The notes below the pieces were generated by a model. It saw nothing but the letters and a program-made list of their open reading frames with translations, searched no databases and was not told the origin of the DNA. Positions 42,289 through 55,199 of a stretch of DNA of 64,000 nucleotides are shown here, piece after piece. How positions within the stretch are numbered: the stretch's first letter is position 1; each line of letters opens with the position of its first letter. This DNA comes from Argyresthia goedartella (taxonomy: Eukaryota > Arthropoda > Insecta > Lepidoptera > Argyresthiidae): contig OX463806.1 in the NCBI GenBank assembly GCA_949825045.1, positions 45,842,208-45,906,207 on the forward strand, in the 5' to 3' direction. Position numbers and translations under genes: made by a program.

Positions 42289-44634
42289 GTAAGTTTTGAA
42301 AAAATTAACTTTTCTTGACTTTCTTAGCGGTATTTCACTTGCGGCGCGGTTGCGGATATGTCAGCGAAGGCAAGGAGCATGGTTTCGGAAAGCGACCTCT
42401 CTGGTCGATGACACCGTCTTCGATCATGTGTTTTAATTCTGCGAACCCGGATGCTGATTTGCTGACTTGTCTGCTTTGTTATTGATTCTGATGATTCTGT
42501 GTGTGTTTTATGTTTAATAAGTTTTGCAATTTGTTTAATAAGCCTTTGCGTAACAATATAAAACGACCTACTCTGTTTTATCAACATCTATTTTGATGTG
42601 TGCATTTTAAACATTCACAGTCTATAAACGCTCTTATCGATGTGAGTAGGTACCTAAATAGATTACTTACTTAATAATTTTTTACTAACGACCTTACAAA
42701 TTAGATAGAAAAATAGTAGATGCATCAACCAACTCTACCAAGTTACAACATGACATACCTACCTACCTAACCTAAACTAGTAAAAAGTACTATAATCGCA
42801 TTTTTATCTCAAAACATTCTAAATAGAGACATGGAAACCTTGAGAGATCGTTTAAAAAAATAGATCAAAGGTCGGGAGCCAATCCATTGGGAGCTCTACA
42901 GGTTATCTTGGCAACATATATGTAACCACACGAATCACGATATTTCCGTAGGTAGTTACAATGTCTTCGGTGATGTATCGTGAAAATGAAAATTAATGAG
43001 ATATTGTGAACGCGGTCGGAAATCTTTAAGAGCACCTATTGGCTAAACCAAATCTCTCTATACAACTTCTCTAGTCTGTAACTAAAGGTATATTGGATTA
43101 TCCAAGACGTAGGTACAGTTACTTGGCAAGAACAAACGGAAACACTGTCGTGACTTCCAGTCGTGGGTTGAATGATACTGAACTTATTTGTGTATCAATT
43201 ATACGTACAATCGAACAAATCCATAAAGTTGCAGTTTTTAACTCTATTTCCGAGGCTACAAAGGCGTAAGGGTTTCCAAACCACAGAAGAAAACGAGACC
43301 AAATTCAAATCGAACTTTCTGAAAACATCAACTTTGCAACCACGTATTACTGATGGGCTGTTTGTCGTAATAATCGCAGAGCTGCCAACTTAAAGTATGA
43401 CAGACACTGACTGAAAGTTTCGCCCTGTATCAGAAACAGTGGGGCATTTGCAATTCACTCGAGCCGCAATTTGTGGCTTTTGGCCATGATTACAGACCAA
43501 ATATCAGTTACCCACGATTTCAGGAAGAAGTTTTCTTTGAAGAAGTCATACTTCAAATGCTATTGAATAATGCAAATTTTTGGAGAAAACTTTCCAGCCT
43601 AAAAGACCAGTCCTAAATATACCGAAAGTTCTTGTGAATTTTTTAATTATGGTGGCTAAGAATTTGTCAGGATCTCCTGTAATACGGTGCAACTAATCTG
43701 TAAAATAATAATTGAAATAAATCATAATGAACTGCATATTATATCCAAACATTGCTGTAAAAAATATACCATGAAATTACCAGCAGTCATGACCGATATA
43801 TATTGTTACGTTACTGTTTAAGAATATCTTTATCGGCCTGAGGCCGCGTTTGCAATAAAAGCCTATTTCAATATTATTACACGTTGCAATTCAACCTGAA
43901 AATATTGTCACATGTTTTCCCCTGTCTCTGCTTGCTTCTTGGATTCATGAACGTGACGTTGATGTCTTTATCACGAGTGTTTTTTATTGAATTATGTACA
44001 TATCTACAGGTAGGTACCTACCTACATACTATTGCTTAATTAATTAGCAAAACATCTCAGGCACAATTGTGCCCACGTTCAGCCAGTTATTCAATACTCC
44101 ATTTTGCGTGACAGGGGGCTAGCCCTTCGCCGCATTTATGGAGAAATTTTTAAGTAATTAGGTTTTCCTCACGATGTTTACCATCATCGTTAGAACGTTT
44201 GATGATATACTTAAGCGGTTCAACGCCAATTTTCGAAAAAGTTTTTTTCTTATAGTTTTTAGTCTGGATGAGGTCACCGGTGACCTATATGGCATTTAAC
44301 GTGTTAAGATAAATTAATTATCTCATTGGAACATGGTCAGGAATGGAAACTGCATCTCCTGTGTGACAAGCGAGAGTGAAACCCATTAGACCACGGATAT
44401 CCTATACATTACTTAATTAAACAAAAATATGTGGTCTGGCGTTTTAATTATGACTAAATCGCAAGTTGTAATGAACACATTAAGGCGCTGGATATGGTCA
44501 AATGTCGCAGCGTCATTCCTCCTAAATGAGACACTTTCTAAATCTAGAAAAAAAAATTGTTATGAAGACATCCCTTTCTTTCAATCGCAGTGTTCGGAAA
44601 CATCATAATATCAATGGAAACTAACAAAAATAGT
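42289..44634 (+). other. Start of the long first intron
   Basis: It begins GTAAGTTTTG. AT-rich, no recognised gene. It holds a short dispersed motif at 44098-44130 (TTTTGCGTGACAGGGGGCTA), also found at 62550-62575, and a SINE head at 44330-44397. Confidence 0.5.
44330..44397 (-). mobile_element. tRNA-Asp-derived SINE head, minus strand
   Basis: The minus strand reads CCGTGGTCTAATGGG (A box), GCTTGTCACACAGGAGATGC (Asp-type anticodon loop) and AGTTTCCATTCCTGA (degraded B box). Same layout as 25762-25835, more diverged. Confidence 0.55.
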
Positions 44635-46047
44635 GGCTTTGTGAGCTGTACACCTCGCGAGCGACACAGGGTTTGTGAGCTGTACACCTCGCGAGCGACA
44701 CAGGGTTTGTGAGCTGTAAACCTCGCGAGCGACACAGGGTTTGTGAGCTGTCAACCTCGCGAGCGACACAGGGTTTGTGAGCTGTAAACCTCGCGAGTGA
44801 CACAGGGTTTGTGAGCTGTAAACCTCGCGAGCGACACAGGGTTTGTGAGCTGTCAACCTCGCGAGCGACACAGGGTTTGTGAGCTGTAAACCTCGCGAGC
44901 GACACAGGGTTTGTGAGCTGTAAACCTCGCGAGCGACACAGGGTTTGTGAGCTGTAAACCTCGCGAGCGACACAGGGTTTGTGAGCTGTAAACCTCGCGA
45001 GCGACACAGGGTTTGTGAGCTGTAAACCTCGCGAGCGACACAGGGTTTGTGAGCTGTAAACCTCGCGAGCGACACAGGGTTTGTGAGCTGTAAACCTCGC
45101 GAGCGACACAGGGTTTGTGAGCTGTAAACCTCGCGAGTGACACAGGGTTTGTGAGCTGTAAACCTCGCGAGCGACACAGGGTTTGTGAGCTGTAAACCTC
45201 GCGAGTGACACAGGGTTTGTGAGCTGTAAACCTCGCGAGCGACACAGGGTTTGTGAGCTGTAAACCTCGCGAGCGACACAGGGTTTGTGAGCTGTAAACC
45301 TCGCGAGCGACACAGGGTTTGTGAGCTGTAAACCTCGCGAGCGAGCGACACAGGGTTTGTGAGCTGTAAACCTCGCGAGCGACACAGGGTTTGTGAGCTG
45401 TAATCCTCGCGAGCGACACAGGGTTTGTGAGCTGTAAACCTCGCGAGCGACACAGGGTTTGTGAGCTGTAAACCTCGCGAGCGACACAGGGTTTGTGAGC
45501 TGTAAACCTCGCGAGCGACACAGGGTTTGTGAGCTGTGAACCTCGCGAGCGACACAGGGTTTGTGAGCTGTAAACCTCGCGAGCGACACAGGGTTTGTGA
45601 GCTGTAAACCTCGCGAGCGACACAGGGTTTGTGAGCTGTGAACCTCGCGAGCGACACAGGGTTTGTGAGCTGTAAACCTCGCGAGCGACACAGGGGTTTG
45701 TGAGCTGTAAACCTCGCGAGCGACACAGGGTTTGTGAGCTGTAAACCTCGCGAGCGACACAGGGTTTGTGAGCTGTAAACCTCGCGAGCGACACAGGGTT
45801 TGTGAGCTGTAAACCTCGCGAGCGACACAGGGTTTGTGAGCTGTAAACCTCGCGAGCGACACAGGGTTTGTGAGCTGTAAACCTCGCGAGCGACACACGG
45901 TTTGTGAGCTGTAAACCTCGCGAGCGAGCGACACAGGGTTTGTGAGCTGTAAACCTCGCGAGCGACACAGGGTTTGTGAGCTGTAAACCTCGCGAGCGAG
46001 CGACACAGGGTTTGTGAGCTGTAAACCACGCGAGCGACACAGGGTTT
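44635..46047. repeat. Minisatellite, 34-bp unit, about 41 copies
   Basis: The unit is GGGTTTGTGAGCTGTAAACC followed by TCGCGAGCGACACA. It is almost perfectly homogeneous over 1.41 kb. Variants: CGAGTGAC (CpG loss), TGTCAACC, TGTGAACC and TGTACACC, three units with an extra GAGC or equivalent 4-bp insertion (near 45338, 45925, 45991) and one extra G (about 45692). Each unit has four CG dinucleotides and the 8-bp palindrome CTCGCGAG. Because 34 is not a multiple of 3, all three minus-strand frames stay open for 395-481 codons; these are artefacts, not genes. It sits in the presumed first intron of the FKBP14-like gene. Confidence 0.97.
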
Positions 46048-46585
46048 TTTGTTTTATTATTTCCAACTCCTCACCTCACACCCCCGAACCCTTGAAGTTT
46101 ATTGATGAATAAGTGTTATTATTATGAAAACCAATAAAAACAACCACACTGAATTTTAACTTATGAATGCCTAGTAACGTACAAGGAGTATGAAAGTAGC
46201 CGCACCAACACCATATAATTATCGAACCTGTTCACAAATCTCACGACAATCCGAAGAGAAATGACGACCTTTAGAGGGAACAGCCGGAAATAAAATTATT
46301 TTTTCACCTAAAATGTTATTTTTTGGGATCAAAAGGGAAAATTGATGTGGTGATTGCGTCAAAAAAGGGATTCAACATATCTTAAATCGTAGTGTTTAAA
46401 TTTATAAAAAATCTGTGGGTTTGGAAATTAAAATAAAAAAAATATTACAATTTTCACACTGTTCTACCGCAGCGACTGAGGTAACAGTCATGTTGGGGGG
46501 TGAGCTGTTATGTACTTTATTTTAATATGGATTTGTCTAAAATTTTAATTACCACGAATCCAGTTGCTAATGTTTCAGATATACG
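46048..46585. other. Intron sequence with a dispersed repeat fragment
   Basis: 46190-46275 (GTACAAGGAGTATG, TATCGAACCTGTTCACAAAT, CCGAAGAGAAATGACGACC) is a diverged copy of the 15440-15680 repeat. The rest is AT-rich. Confidence 0.5.
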
Positions 46586-46589
46586 TGCC

Positions 46590-46930
46590 TTAAGGCGATT
46601 CCAAAAGAAAATACTGTTTTTCGAATCCATTTACTCCACTATAAATACATCTTCGGATTTAAATTTTTGAGTAAATTTTTATTGAGTATTTCATACAGAG
46701 TCTCACTGAAGGAAAACGCAATTGGATGAAATTTTCCCAAAAGCATTTCATTGCGAAAATACTTAGAAGTAGTAGAATCGCTTATTTTTTCCTGTAATTC
46801 TGAAATCCAAACTAATTTAATTGGGAAATTGCATCCAAAATGTGGATATTTCGTATTCGTAAACTCTCCTTGAAAATAATTTTGACAAAATAGCTTAGTT
46901 TATTTTTAAACAATTTTTATGTGGTTGGAA
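46590..46930. repeat. Dispersed repeat D, copy 3
   Basis: TTTCGAATCCATTTACTCCA, TTATTGAGTATTTCA, AATTGGATGAAATTTTCCCA, CCTGTAATTCTGAAATCCAA: the same order as in 16318 and 26025, most diverged copy, lacking the CCGTCCCTCTCAC end. Confidence 0.7.
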
Positions 46931-47667
46931 CCGAGCGTATTGTTTGCGCTCTCTTTTATTCTCATGTGGTCGTAATTAACGAAGCAACAAAACAACAGAC
47001 CTACACAAAACTACTTTTACCAGGTACCAATTTTGCGTGGAACTATTTCTTTCTAGTGATTGACATACGTTTAGGAACAGGAAATTTTATTTTACCTAGC
47101 GCATCAATGCATCTGCAATCTAACAATCTGACAACGGCAGAAAATGCCAATCCTAGATGCCAGCCTACCACTCTATGGAAGCGATTAGATTCTCCCGAGC
47201 TCTGTAACTCTAGATATTTTTGAACTACCAAATTATGGTGTACAAATCATCTTCATCAGGGTGATGACGCTGGAGTCATGGCCTGCATTGCGATTCGTAA
47301 ATTTTATGAAGATTATTCAATTTAACAAATAATCGAACACCACTCAAAACCTCGTATTTCGTATTTTTGAGATAATCTATACTCGTTTTGGGTAAACTTG
47401 TTTTGCTGTACCCAACCACTGCATTGCTATGTTGCTTCAGAGAAGCTATTGCATAACAGCTTTACACAATTTCGATATTAAATTCTACGAGGATACTATA
47501 TTCCGGGATTCTGCATGACCTAAAGAATCCAATGTTATGCTACAGAGAAGTAGCTTTGTGCATAATTTTTTGTGAAGTTATTTTCAAATTAGTTTCTACT
47601 AGAACAATGATCAGTTAGTCTCACTTTAACCATGATAACGTAGGTAAGTGCTTTGGGTATGTATGTT

Positions 47668-47714
<47 letters not shown>

Positions 47715-49650
47715 ATATATATAGTAGTTTAATAACAAAGTAACATAATGAAAGTAATCAAAATACGAGTGTGGGTTTATGAAACGAGCCGACACTCGAG
47801 TTTCATAATAACATCTCGCACATTCGTCATTCCATCGACAGAAAAAATATTGGAAATACCTGGAAATTGTTACTGTTGAAGGATTAAGTATTCTGTGTTG
47901 AAGGTTTAAATAGGGTTTACATGTACATATCCCATCATAGTTAGTAAAGCAGTCAAATTATAAAATATACTTACCGGTAGATATTAGTTGATTTTGTTGG
48001 AAAATTGGTTGTATGGAGACTCTATTTATGAGGCTCAGAGGGTTAATGCCTGGTTATGTACAGTTACATACACTGCTTTATCTACACACATATTATAAGC
48101 TCTATGATGTGTTCAGAAATCGCATGTTATTTTCGGTATTGCGTCATTGACATTTAATTTTTAATTAACGTCATAGTGACTCATATTAGAATTGAGGTCA
48201 ATTAAATTGCTTTGTTTTTCAGAGTTGTTCAAAATTTTAATGTAATAAGAAATGGAATTCATTAATGTTATGAAGCATTAACAACCTTTTCACTGATACC
48301 AACAATAGCTCTATTTATTTATCTTATTGATGTGTAACAATAGATAAATAAATAGAGCTCCTTTATTTTAATTTCATCTATTTCAAGGTGATTTCATATT
48401 GGTGTCAATAAAAATGGCAATCTAAATTATACTTAGATACCGTGGTACCAGAAGATCCACTCAAGATCCATGAACCACTTTCTTCGACACACGTGTCAGA
48501 GACCCCTTTACTTGCAACACTTTGCTAATAATAAAAGAAAAGAAAACAACTTTCACTATTGTCGATGGGAATCGATGAATCAGCAAAAAATAAGTATCGA
48601 TTATCATATTAATCGATTATTGATCTCGTTGCTTCCGTGAGTAGGTATTTATCATCAATCATTAACACAAAGACATTGTATTGAAATGTGTCATCCAAGA
48701 AATGTCAACTTATAAATAAGTGTGTTTTAATGGTAGGTACCTATACTTGCATGTTCTTCAATTTTGAATGCCAATTGTTGTATTTGAGATACGAAGAGGT
48801 AATTAAAATTGCTCTATTTCGATGAGAGAATTTTAAATATCCCCCGAATAGCTGCTGAATCTGAATTTAAGAAACCTCAATCGGCTGATTTGACCTTTAG
48901 TTCATCATTCGTCAGCGAAACGTGATATTATAGAAAACTGCACACCGCTTCACTAGAAGTTACAGCCAAGCTCACCACTTTCACTACATACTTACATTAC
49001 ACACAATAACAGCTTTTTGATAAATTCATCTGAGGGTGTTCCAACGTTTAACTTTTCTTCACTATGATTTTTTATAGTCTTTTGAACATTGAACAAAATC
49101 TTTACAGCTTTTTATAATCCTATCCTAAGTAGCATACTTTCTTTTACTTGATATAAAACAAAAATGTTGCAGGTACGAATTTTAATTATAAAGTTTAACA
49201 TCGGGATGAAATATTTTTTATGGGATTTTTCAGAGATTTATATGCAATTTAATTTAAATGTTATAAATTATAATTTACGAAATACAGTTTAAGTTTTAGC
49301 ACATTTTTTTGGTCTGCGAAAGTAATTCGCTAAACCTCTGTGAGACAGTATTGGTTTGGGCTAGATGCAAAGTAAGTGGCTGCTACGCGTGGCCCGCTTT
49401 GAACACTATAGCCCACGAGACTTTCACGGCTTTGAGCTGTGAGCTTCCGAGGAGGCGTACCTACAAGCCAACCGCTGATGGGAAGAGGTCTGGCCAGCCG
49501 ATTTCAAGTGTTACTACAACAAATAATGGCAAACTAAACGTCAAGTTGTATAGCGAGGTGAGGCAAATGTTTATTAATTTTTGTAGCAACACGGTTTATG
49601 TTGTTCAATTAGTGCACGACTTGGGTCACCTCGGCTATGACCACACTTGA
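46931..49650. other. No recognised gene; microsatellite and hairpin
   Basis: Contains a (TA)n run at 47670-47722 and an inverted repeat AGCTCTATTTATTTATCT (48307-48324) with its reverse complement at 48342-48359. Open frames such as 46921-47223 and 49309-49650 have no recognisable motif. Confidence 0.4.
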
Positions 49651-49654
49651 CTTC

Positions 49655-50060
49655 ATCATGGGCAGCTTGTCTCCGCCCGCTGCTGGCCATAAGCCTCCTC
49701 CTTTTTATGTCCACTTTATCCGGTCAGGTGCCAAACGATTCCAGGTATTCCCCGATGTAAATGGTAATGCTGTAGAGCATCTCGCTACTGGTCGATCGGC
49801 GCCTAGTTTTCCTTCTTCCAGCCACCACTTGTTCAGTGATCCATCTCACTTGAGAGGTTATAAGTATTTCATATTACTCACTACAGCTCGTACGTGGTTA
49901 CAGAGACTAGACTTGGCACACCAGTGAATTAATCGCATTATACTGTAATCTAAGTTGTATGCAAGTTTGAGGGCTGCTTTGGAGATGAACCGCCATCACT
50001 TTAATGATTTGGGGTGGCGCGTCATTATCACGATGTGTGCTGTAGTGGCTTCTTAGTATT
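49655..50060 (-). repeat. Possible RTE-type LINE remnant
   Basis: GCCCGCTGCTGGCCATAAGC followed by CTCCTCC resembles the antisense 'CCCACTGCTGGGCATAGGGC' phrase found at 58068 at the 3' side of an RTE-type LINE. Beyond that phrase the match is weak. Plus-strand frames across it (49637-49927) are probably incidental. Confidence 0.3.
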
Positions 50061-50224
50061 GGGGTCGAAAGATAGAAAGCAAGTTAGCTAATCTTGGATC
50101 AACTTTGAAGTTTGATAGGTGTTTAGAAAGTCATAGTGAACTCGAGATTGCTTGGTGGTAATTCTTAGATTTTTTAAGACAGCCACCAGGTTTTGTGGAT
50201 CTTTGATCCGTATGGTTGTTGGTT

Positions 50225-50600
50225 GTATGGTAATGCCATCTTCAAAACCGTTAGTTTATAAACTAACGCGTTAGTTTGTAAACTATCGACAAATTGTCAA
50301 CCAGACCGACAGGGTTTAGAATTGACGTTTCTTTTGTTCCTACTTGTCAACCTCACACGAAGACTATACTATACGGGGGCTTCGCTGCGCTCGTCCCCTC
50401 ATGTCTTCACCTAAGCTACCGCAGTGTTTGCCCTGGTATTTCACCAAACCAGTTCACAATTAAACGGTTTTATTATAAACTAACGAGTAATATCCTAAAC
50501 AGTACGGTAAAGTTTACAATTTATCGATAGTTTGTAAACTAACGAGAAAAAAACGTTAGATTATATACTAACGGATAGGGCATCTTACGGTGACAGATAT
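50225..50600 (-). mobile_element. MITE family A, copy 2
   Basis: Inverted relative to 8703-9057. It contains CGTTAGTTTATAAACTAACG, ACAAATTGTCAACCAGACCG, TTCACCTAAGCTACCGCAGT, CCCTGGTATTTC and CCAGTTCACAATTAAACGG, and ends TTACGGTGACAGATAT at 50585-50600. The left end is degraded. Confidence 0.7.
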
Positions 50601-51600
50601 ATCCTATCGGAGAGTTTAATACACAGGTTTCATACCTGTAATATTATATGAGTAAGGTACATAAACGCTATCCATATGACACCATATGACACGTATAGAC
50701 ATTTCAGTGAATACCGAGAGCCGTCTGCACATAAGCCCGAACCTAGGACCAGTTTCATCAGCGATTTAAATTACTTTATATTTGTGTTGTCGGTCGGTCG
50801 ATTTCCGATAGAAATTTAATGAGTAAGTTACGGATCGCCAAAGAAAATTAAGTTTCCGCCGCCGCCGAGGGATGAGCGGGAACGGGCTATCTAATTAATT
50901 TGAACAAACATGGTTTTCGGGAATAGAATGTTTCCGTTCTTGTAATCGATTTCGTTCCCAATTACGGGGTGTCGGTGCAATTAGCAGATACACGCCTGAC
51001 CACTTCTCCTGATGGGTTATTACAAATAGGGTCATGAGCTGACGTTCCACAAGCAATGCCTTTCAAAACACTTAAGTTTTACGTTATCAAAACCTAAGTA
51101 ATGTTTAATTAGGCGTCTTCGCCGACTTACAAAGATGTGTATGGGAAATGTCTTAACGGCAGTAGCACTAGTCGGTGCAGTTCCGGATAGCAGTCAGGGC
51201 GCTCGGCTTGCGCGCGTACTTACTTACCCAGCGACTTAGCGTGCGCTCGATCTTGTATTGCTCACGATCACGAATTAAGAATTTAAGGAATCTCTTATGA
51301 GAATGACTACCAGTAGGAGATTTTACACCAAGTGGATAAAACACAGTTTTATGTCACGGGCGCGACATTGAATCCTGAACGTAACGATCAGATCTCAGTC
51401 CAGAGGGGATCAAGAGCGCCCAAGACACACTTTATCCCCGTGGACTATACTCTACCTTTCTCACTTTTTGCGAGACAATAAAGAAGCAAGGCTACTAAAA
51501 CAGTATTTAAACAAAGTAAATAGATAGTAAAAATTATGTTTGATTCATTAGTTGAATTGTGAAAAGATAATAATAATTTAATCTTGTATTTTTAATAATA
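50601..51600. other. No recognised gene
   Basis: No motif-bearing frame and no repeat recognised. Confidence 0.35.
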
Positions 51601-51603
51601 TTA

Positions 51604-51780
51604 ATAATTCTCTATTGCACAGACAACACAATGGAAAATATAACAAGAACAATATGCAAAGGTGTGCTTATTTCTAAAAAGAAATGTCTTACAGCTAACC
51701 TGTGAAGAAAGGAAAATAATAATAATATAGAGAGGTAGTCCTAGTGTACATTTAAGAGTTAAAAGAAATAAATAAAATCA
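51604..51780 (-). repeat. LINE 3' tail, minus strand
   Basis: TCTCTATTGCACAGACAACA, then AAAGGTGTGCTTATTTCTAA, AAAGAAATGTCTTACAGCTA and GTCCTAGTGTACATT, in the order seen at 12007-12200. No coding part attached. Confidence 0.6.
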
Positions 51781-52455
51781 ATGTACTATCAGACAAATCA
51801 CAATACATCCAACATACTTACTATAAAATATATTAATAGAATACAATAAATATTTTTTATAGAATATTTGTAGTTTTATACGTATATTACTGCGAATTTC
51901 AACACTCGCGGCTTTTCTTATATTTAAAATTTTCCATGCCATTTCCAAAGCCAGCACGATTATCGAATAACTTCGATTTTCATAAATTTTTGGCGCAGTG
52001 CCGACCTCGCCCACGGGTGGCACGGCTATGCGCCGCGCGTATTTCACTAAATTAGACTTTAAAGACATTGCAATAAGAACAACGAGAAGTGAAAATGACA
52101 TTATGCGACAGCGGGTTATAATGCAATTCAGTACAACATTATGACCCGGCTGAAGCCCAGGGCTATAATGACTTGTGTTACGTCGTAAGGTTTGCATGAT
52201 ATATAATATGGCATTGTCGAGCAGGTGCTAGGTGTTGTCAAAAATATATTATTAATATAGGCTTCATATTTAAACCAATGTATGTAGTATTAAAAATACT
52301 TGGATATTGATTTGGTTTTCTTATACTCGCACATAATAAATTGATTACCTTGTTCTAGAGAACGGCATCTTGACGATTTCAGCAGTCTACAAATCCAATT
52401 TTCTTGCAATCAAATCATTACTGCTTGCCGGGTATTGGGTGAAACACTTAACAAT
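51781..52455. other. No recognised gene
   Basis: A minus-strand frame of 139 codons (51778-52197) has a hydrophobic segment (SFSLLVVLIAMSLKS) but no recognised family and no supporting context. Confidence 0.25.
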
Positions 52456-52457
52456 CT

Positions 52458-52640
52458 TTTTTTTTTTTTTTTATCTTATTTATTTTATAAGCCATACATC
52501 TTATGATTAAGTCAGCTTAAAATAATTAACAAAGTTACAGTGCTTACAGTATTACTTTAACAAAATAAAATAACATTAAATAAATCTAAACCAATAAATC
52601 TAAATCTTACCAATCTTGTTCAAACATCAAACTGACTAAG
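52458..52640 (-). repeat. Retroposon 3' end with poly(A) on the minus strand
   Basis: A run of 17-18 T at 52458 followed by TTATTTATTTTATAAGCCAT on the plus strand is the mirror of a poly(A) tail with AATAAA-like signals. It is probably the 3' end of a LINE or SINE that was truncated soon after. Confidence 0.45.
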
Positions 52641-55190
52641 TCAATATCACGGCAATTAATTATTAAGTATGTTGAATGACCATACCTCTTGTAGCATCAA
52701 CCAAACATTTGACAAACAGAACAATTAGACCAACTTACACAGAATGTGGAACACTGTCATAATTTCTATGCACCTGGTTCTGTGACGTCATTACGTTCTG
52801 ACATTGAAGAATTGGTGCACAGATAAAGCTACCGCGTTGCAGATAACAAAAAAATATAGAAAATATCTTCCAAACACATGCGAATTGAGTCAGCAGTTGA
52901 AATAAACTTGCAAAGCACCAAATTTAGACATACTTGCCCATATACCAACCAACAAGGCACTTGTAGACAGAATTGGAGCCAAAAATATGTAAGGCCGTTG
53001 AAGACTCATGAATATGATTTTTCTTTATGCTCGCCTGGGACTCTACTGGAGCCTTTAGTTGAAAAAAAACCCACCGGGTTTTAAAGTCCATCCGAAAAAC
53101 CCATACTGCGAGCTTTTACCCACATGTGGAAGGTAACTATCGCTCGATAGAAGTGGTGATATGTGCGATGTTGTGAGTGTTCTTAGAACTTGAGAGTAGC
53201 TTCAACAGAATGCCAAATCAACAACAGTCGGCTTTAATATCAGTATTCTCAAACAGTCAAATCATTGTATATCTTAGTTATTCTAACGCTATGAAAACAA
53301 TAGTTGCCACTTGCTGTAACTGGACATTAAATCATACTGCATGCATACCACGCCAGATAACCTTTTGTCCGACAAAAATGACACATATTCCATTATACTA
53401 AGAAGTGTTTTCTACTGTTTGGCTCAGTTTTACTGCTATGAAGTGATTTCGTGTGTGAATCTGAAGGTTTGCCCATTATACTCATGGACGGAGGCAGCTG
53501 GAGCCATTGTGTCTGTTATAAGTAGCCCATTGTCTAACACCGTCGTTTCTTTCAAGATTATTTGATAAAAATTCGGAGTTGCTGTGACCGTGCCAGTTTT
53601 GACTTTCCTTTCTTTTTCGTCTGCAGATTGCGTTTATTCGCTTGTATTCAATTCTCAAAAGGTTGTGCAATGAAATTTTATCTCCACCATAAGAAGTGGT
53701 AAGAATCAATTAGTCGCACGGAGCGATTAGGACGCGAGCGTATCGCATGCGCGGGCGCACCAATCTGTGACTGTAACCTGCATGACGTGGCATTCTGACA
53801 ACAAATACGTGGAAACAGGCCACGTGGAACCATAAACTACGTGGTGAGTGTTTGCACCACGCTGTGATATTACTCCTATGCGTAGGTTTAGGCTTAGTTG
53901 ATTGGCAAATATCGATTGCACTTTCAAAACATGTTGAAGCTAAGTTTCTTTGCCTTCTTAGGTCATCCGCATATCTCTAGGGTCTACGCAACGACTGAGA
54001 CTCTCCATACTTTAGAGTTGCATGCACATTGATTGAAATTGAAATTTTATTTATATGGGCAAATGAGTTTGGTCGCAGTGGCGTCATTCGTCGCATTGCT
54101 CCATGTGCGGAAGGCCTATCTCGCTCGACTAACATAGTTCCTGTAAAATGACCTAGCATTTGTGAAAGTCTACAATCACTACACACCATACAGTAATTGT
54201 GAGCTCCCTACATATAAATAGTATTTTTTTTTTGGTATTTCCTACGTACGAATAAGTATTTTCCTTAAGTCCAAAATTATCCCGGGCTTCTTAGATAGGT
54301 AAAGGTCAAAATGTACCTTTACTCTAAGTATAAAATGTCATTAGCAATATAACATAATGTCGAAATAACGCTGACAGCTAAGATGATGTAATCGTACCCA
54401 TAAGATATTTTATCTTGCAGGAAGATGGTTTTCGTGAAAATAAATCAAATGAAGCCAATCACTTTATGTTAATTAAAATTGTACTAACTGCAACTGCAAA
54501 ATTTGTTAAAAATATACGCATTTTCATACGTAAGGATAGAAATCATAACATTTATAAACTACAACTTGATCCCTAGTGCCTTGAAATGTTGGGCACATCC
54601 ATACTAAAATGAAGTTTATAACATGCCTCACTGCCACATTGCCGTGACGCCTGCGAAAATTGTGTGTTTTTTTTATTCCTTCAAAGCCACTGATTATTTC
54701 TTAATTTCAAACACAGCGTTTTAAGGCATTTTGAATAACTGCGTTTTTGACGCAAGAACCCTACCAATATCGTTTTAAGATCCCAAGATATAGCAAGTTT
54801 TAGCGAGTGTTAGTAAGTTTTAGATGAAAAATTTAACGTCTCATAAATATAAATTACTTACCTGCCTGCCATTTACATCATCATCATACGAAAATTAGTT
54901 TTTAATGGGTGTTATTTAATGCGGCTTTTAAAAAAATACTAGTATCATCTTCAAAATTGATTTATTGTCTGCTGAATTATTACATCGTCAAAAAATTTTA
55001 GGCGCCTAATAAATAATTTTCAAGCATCTATTATATTGTTATACAAACAACGGTTACTATAACTCAGTATCGTGATAATTCTATCGTTGTTGTGGACTGT
55101 ATGTGGTTCGGGTTCTATTCAGGAAAACTCAGTTCGCTCTTGAGATGTTTATTCTTCCAATGCTCGTATCCGAATGAATCAAAATTACAA
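52641..55190. other. No recognised gene
   Basis: Several frames of 60-80 codons on both strands without motifs. 53715-53770 and 53800-53860 are locally CpG/ACGTGG-rich. Nothing else seen. Confidence 0.35.
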
Positions 55191-55199
55191 ATGTTCCTA

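Noticed and set aside
44635..46047. Possible CRISPR array
   Set aside because: Units are directly adjacent with no unique spacers, and the context is a eukaryotic intron. It is a minisatellite. The same holds for 37199-37928.
44611..46066. Three overlapping long minus-strand open frames (395-481 codons)
   Set aside because: They are a by-product of a 34-bp tandem repeat with no stop in any frame of one strand. The predicted proteins only cycle through the three translations of one unit.
49309..49927. Possible host gene in two overlapping plus-strand frames
   Set aside because: No motif, no splice logic between them, and part resembles antisense LINE sequence.
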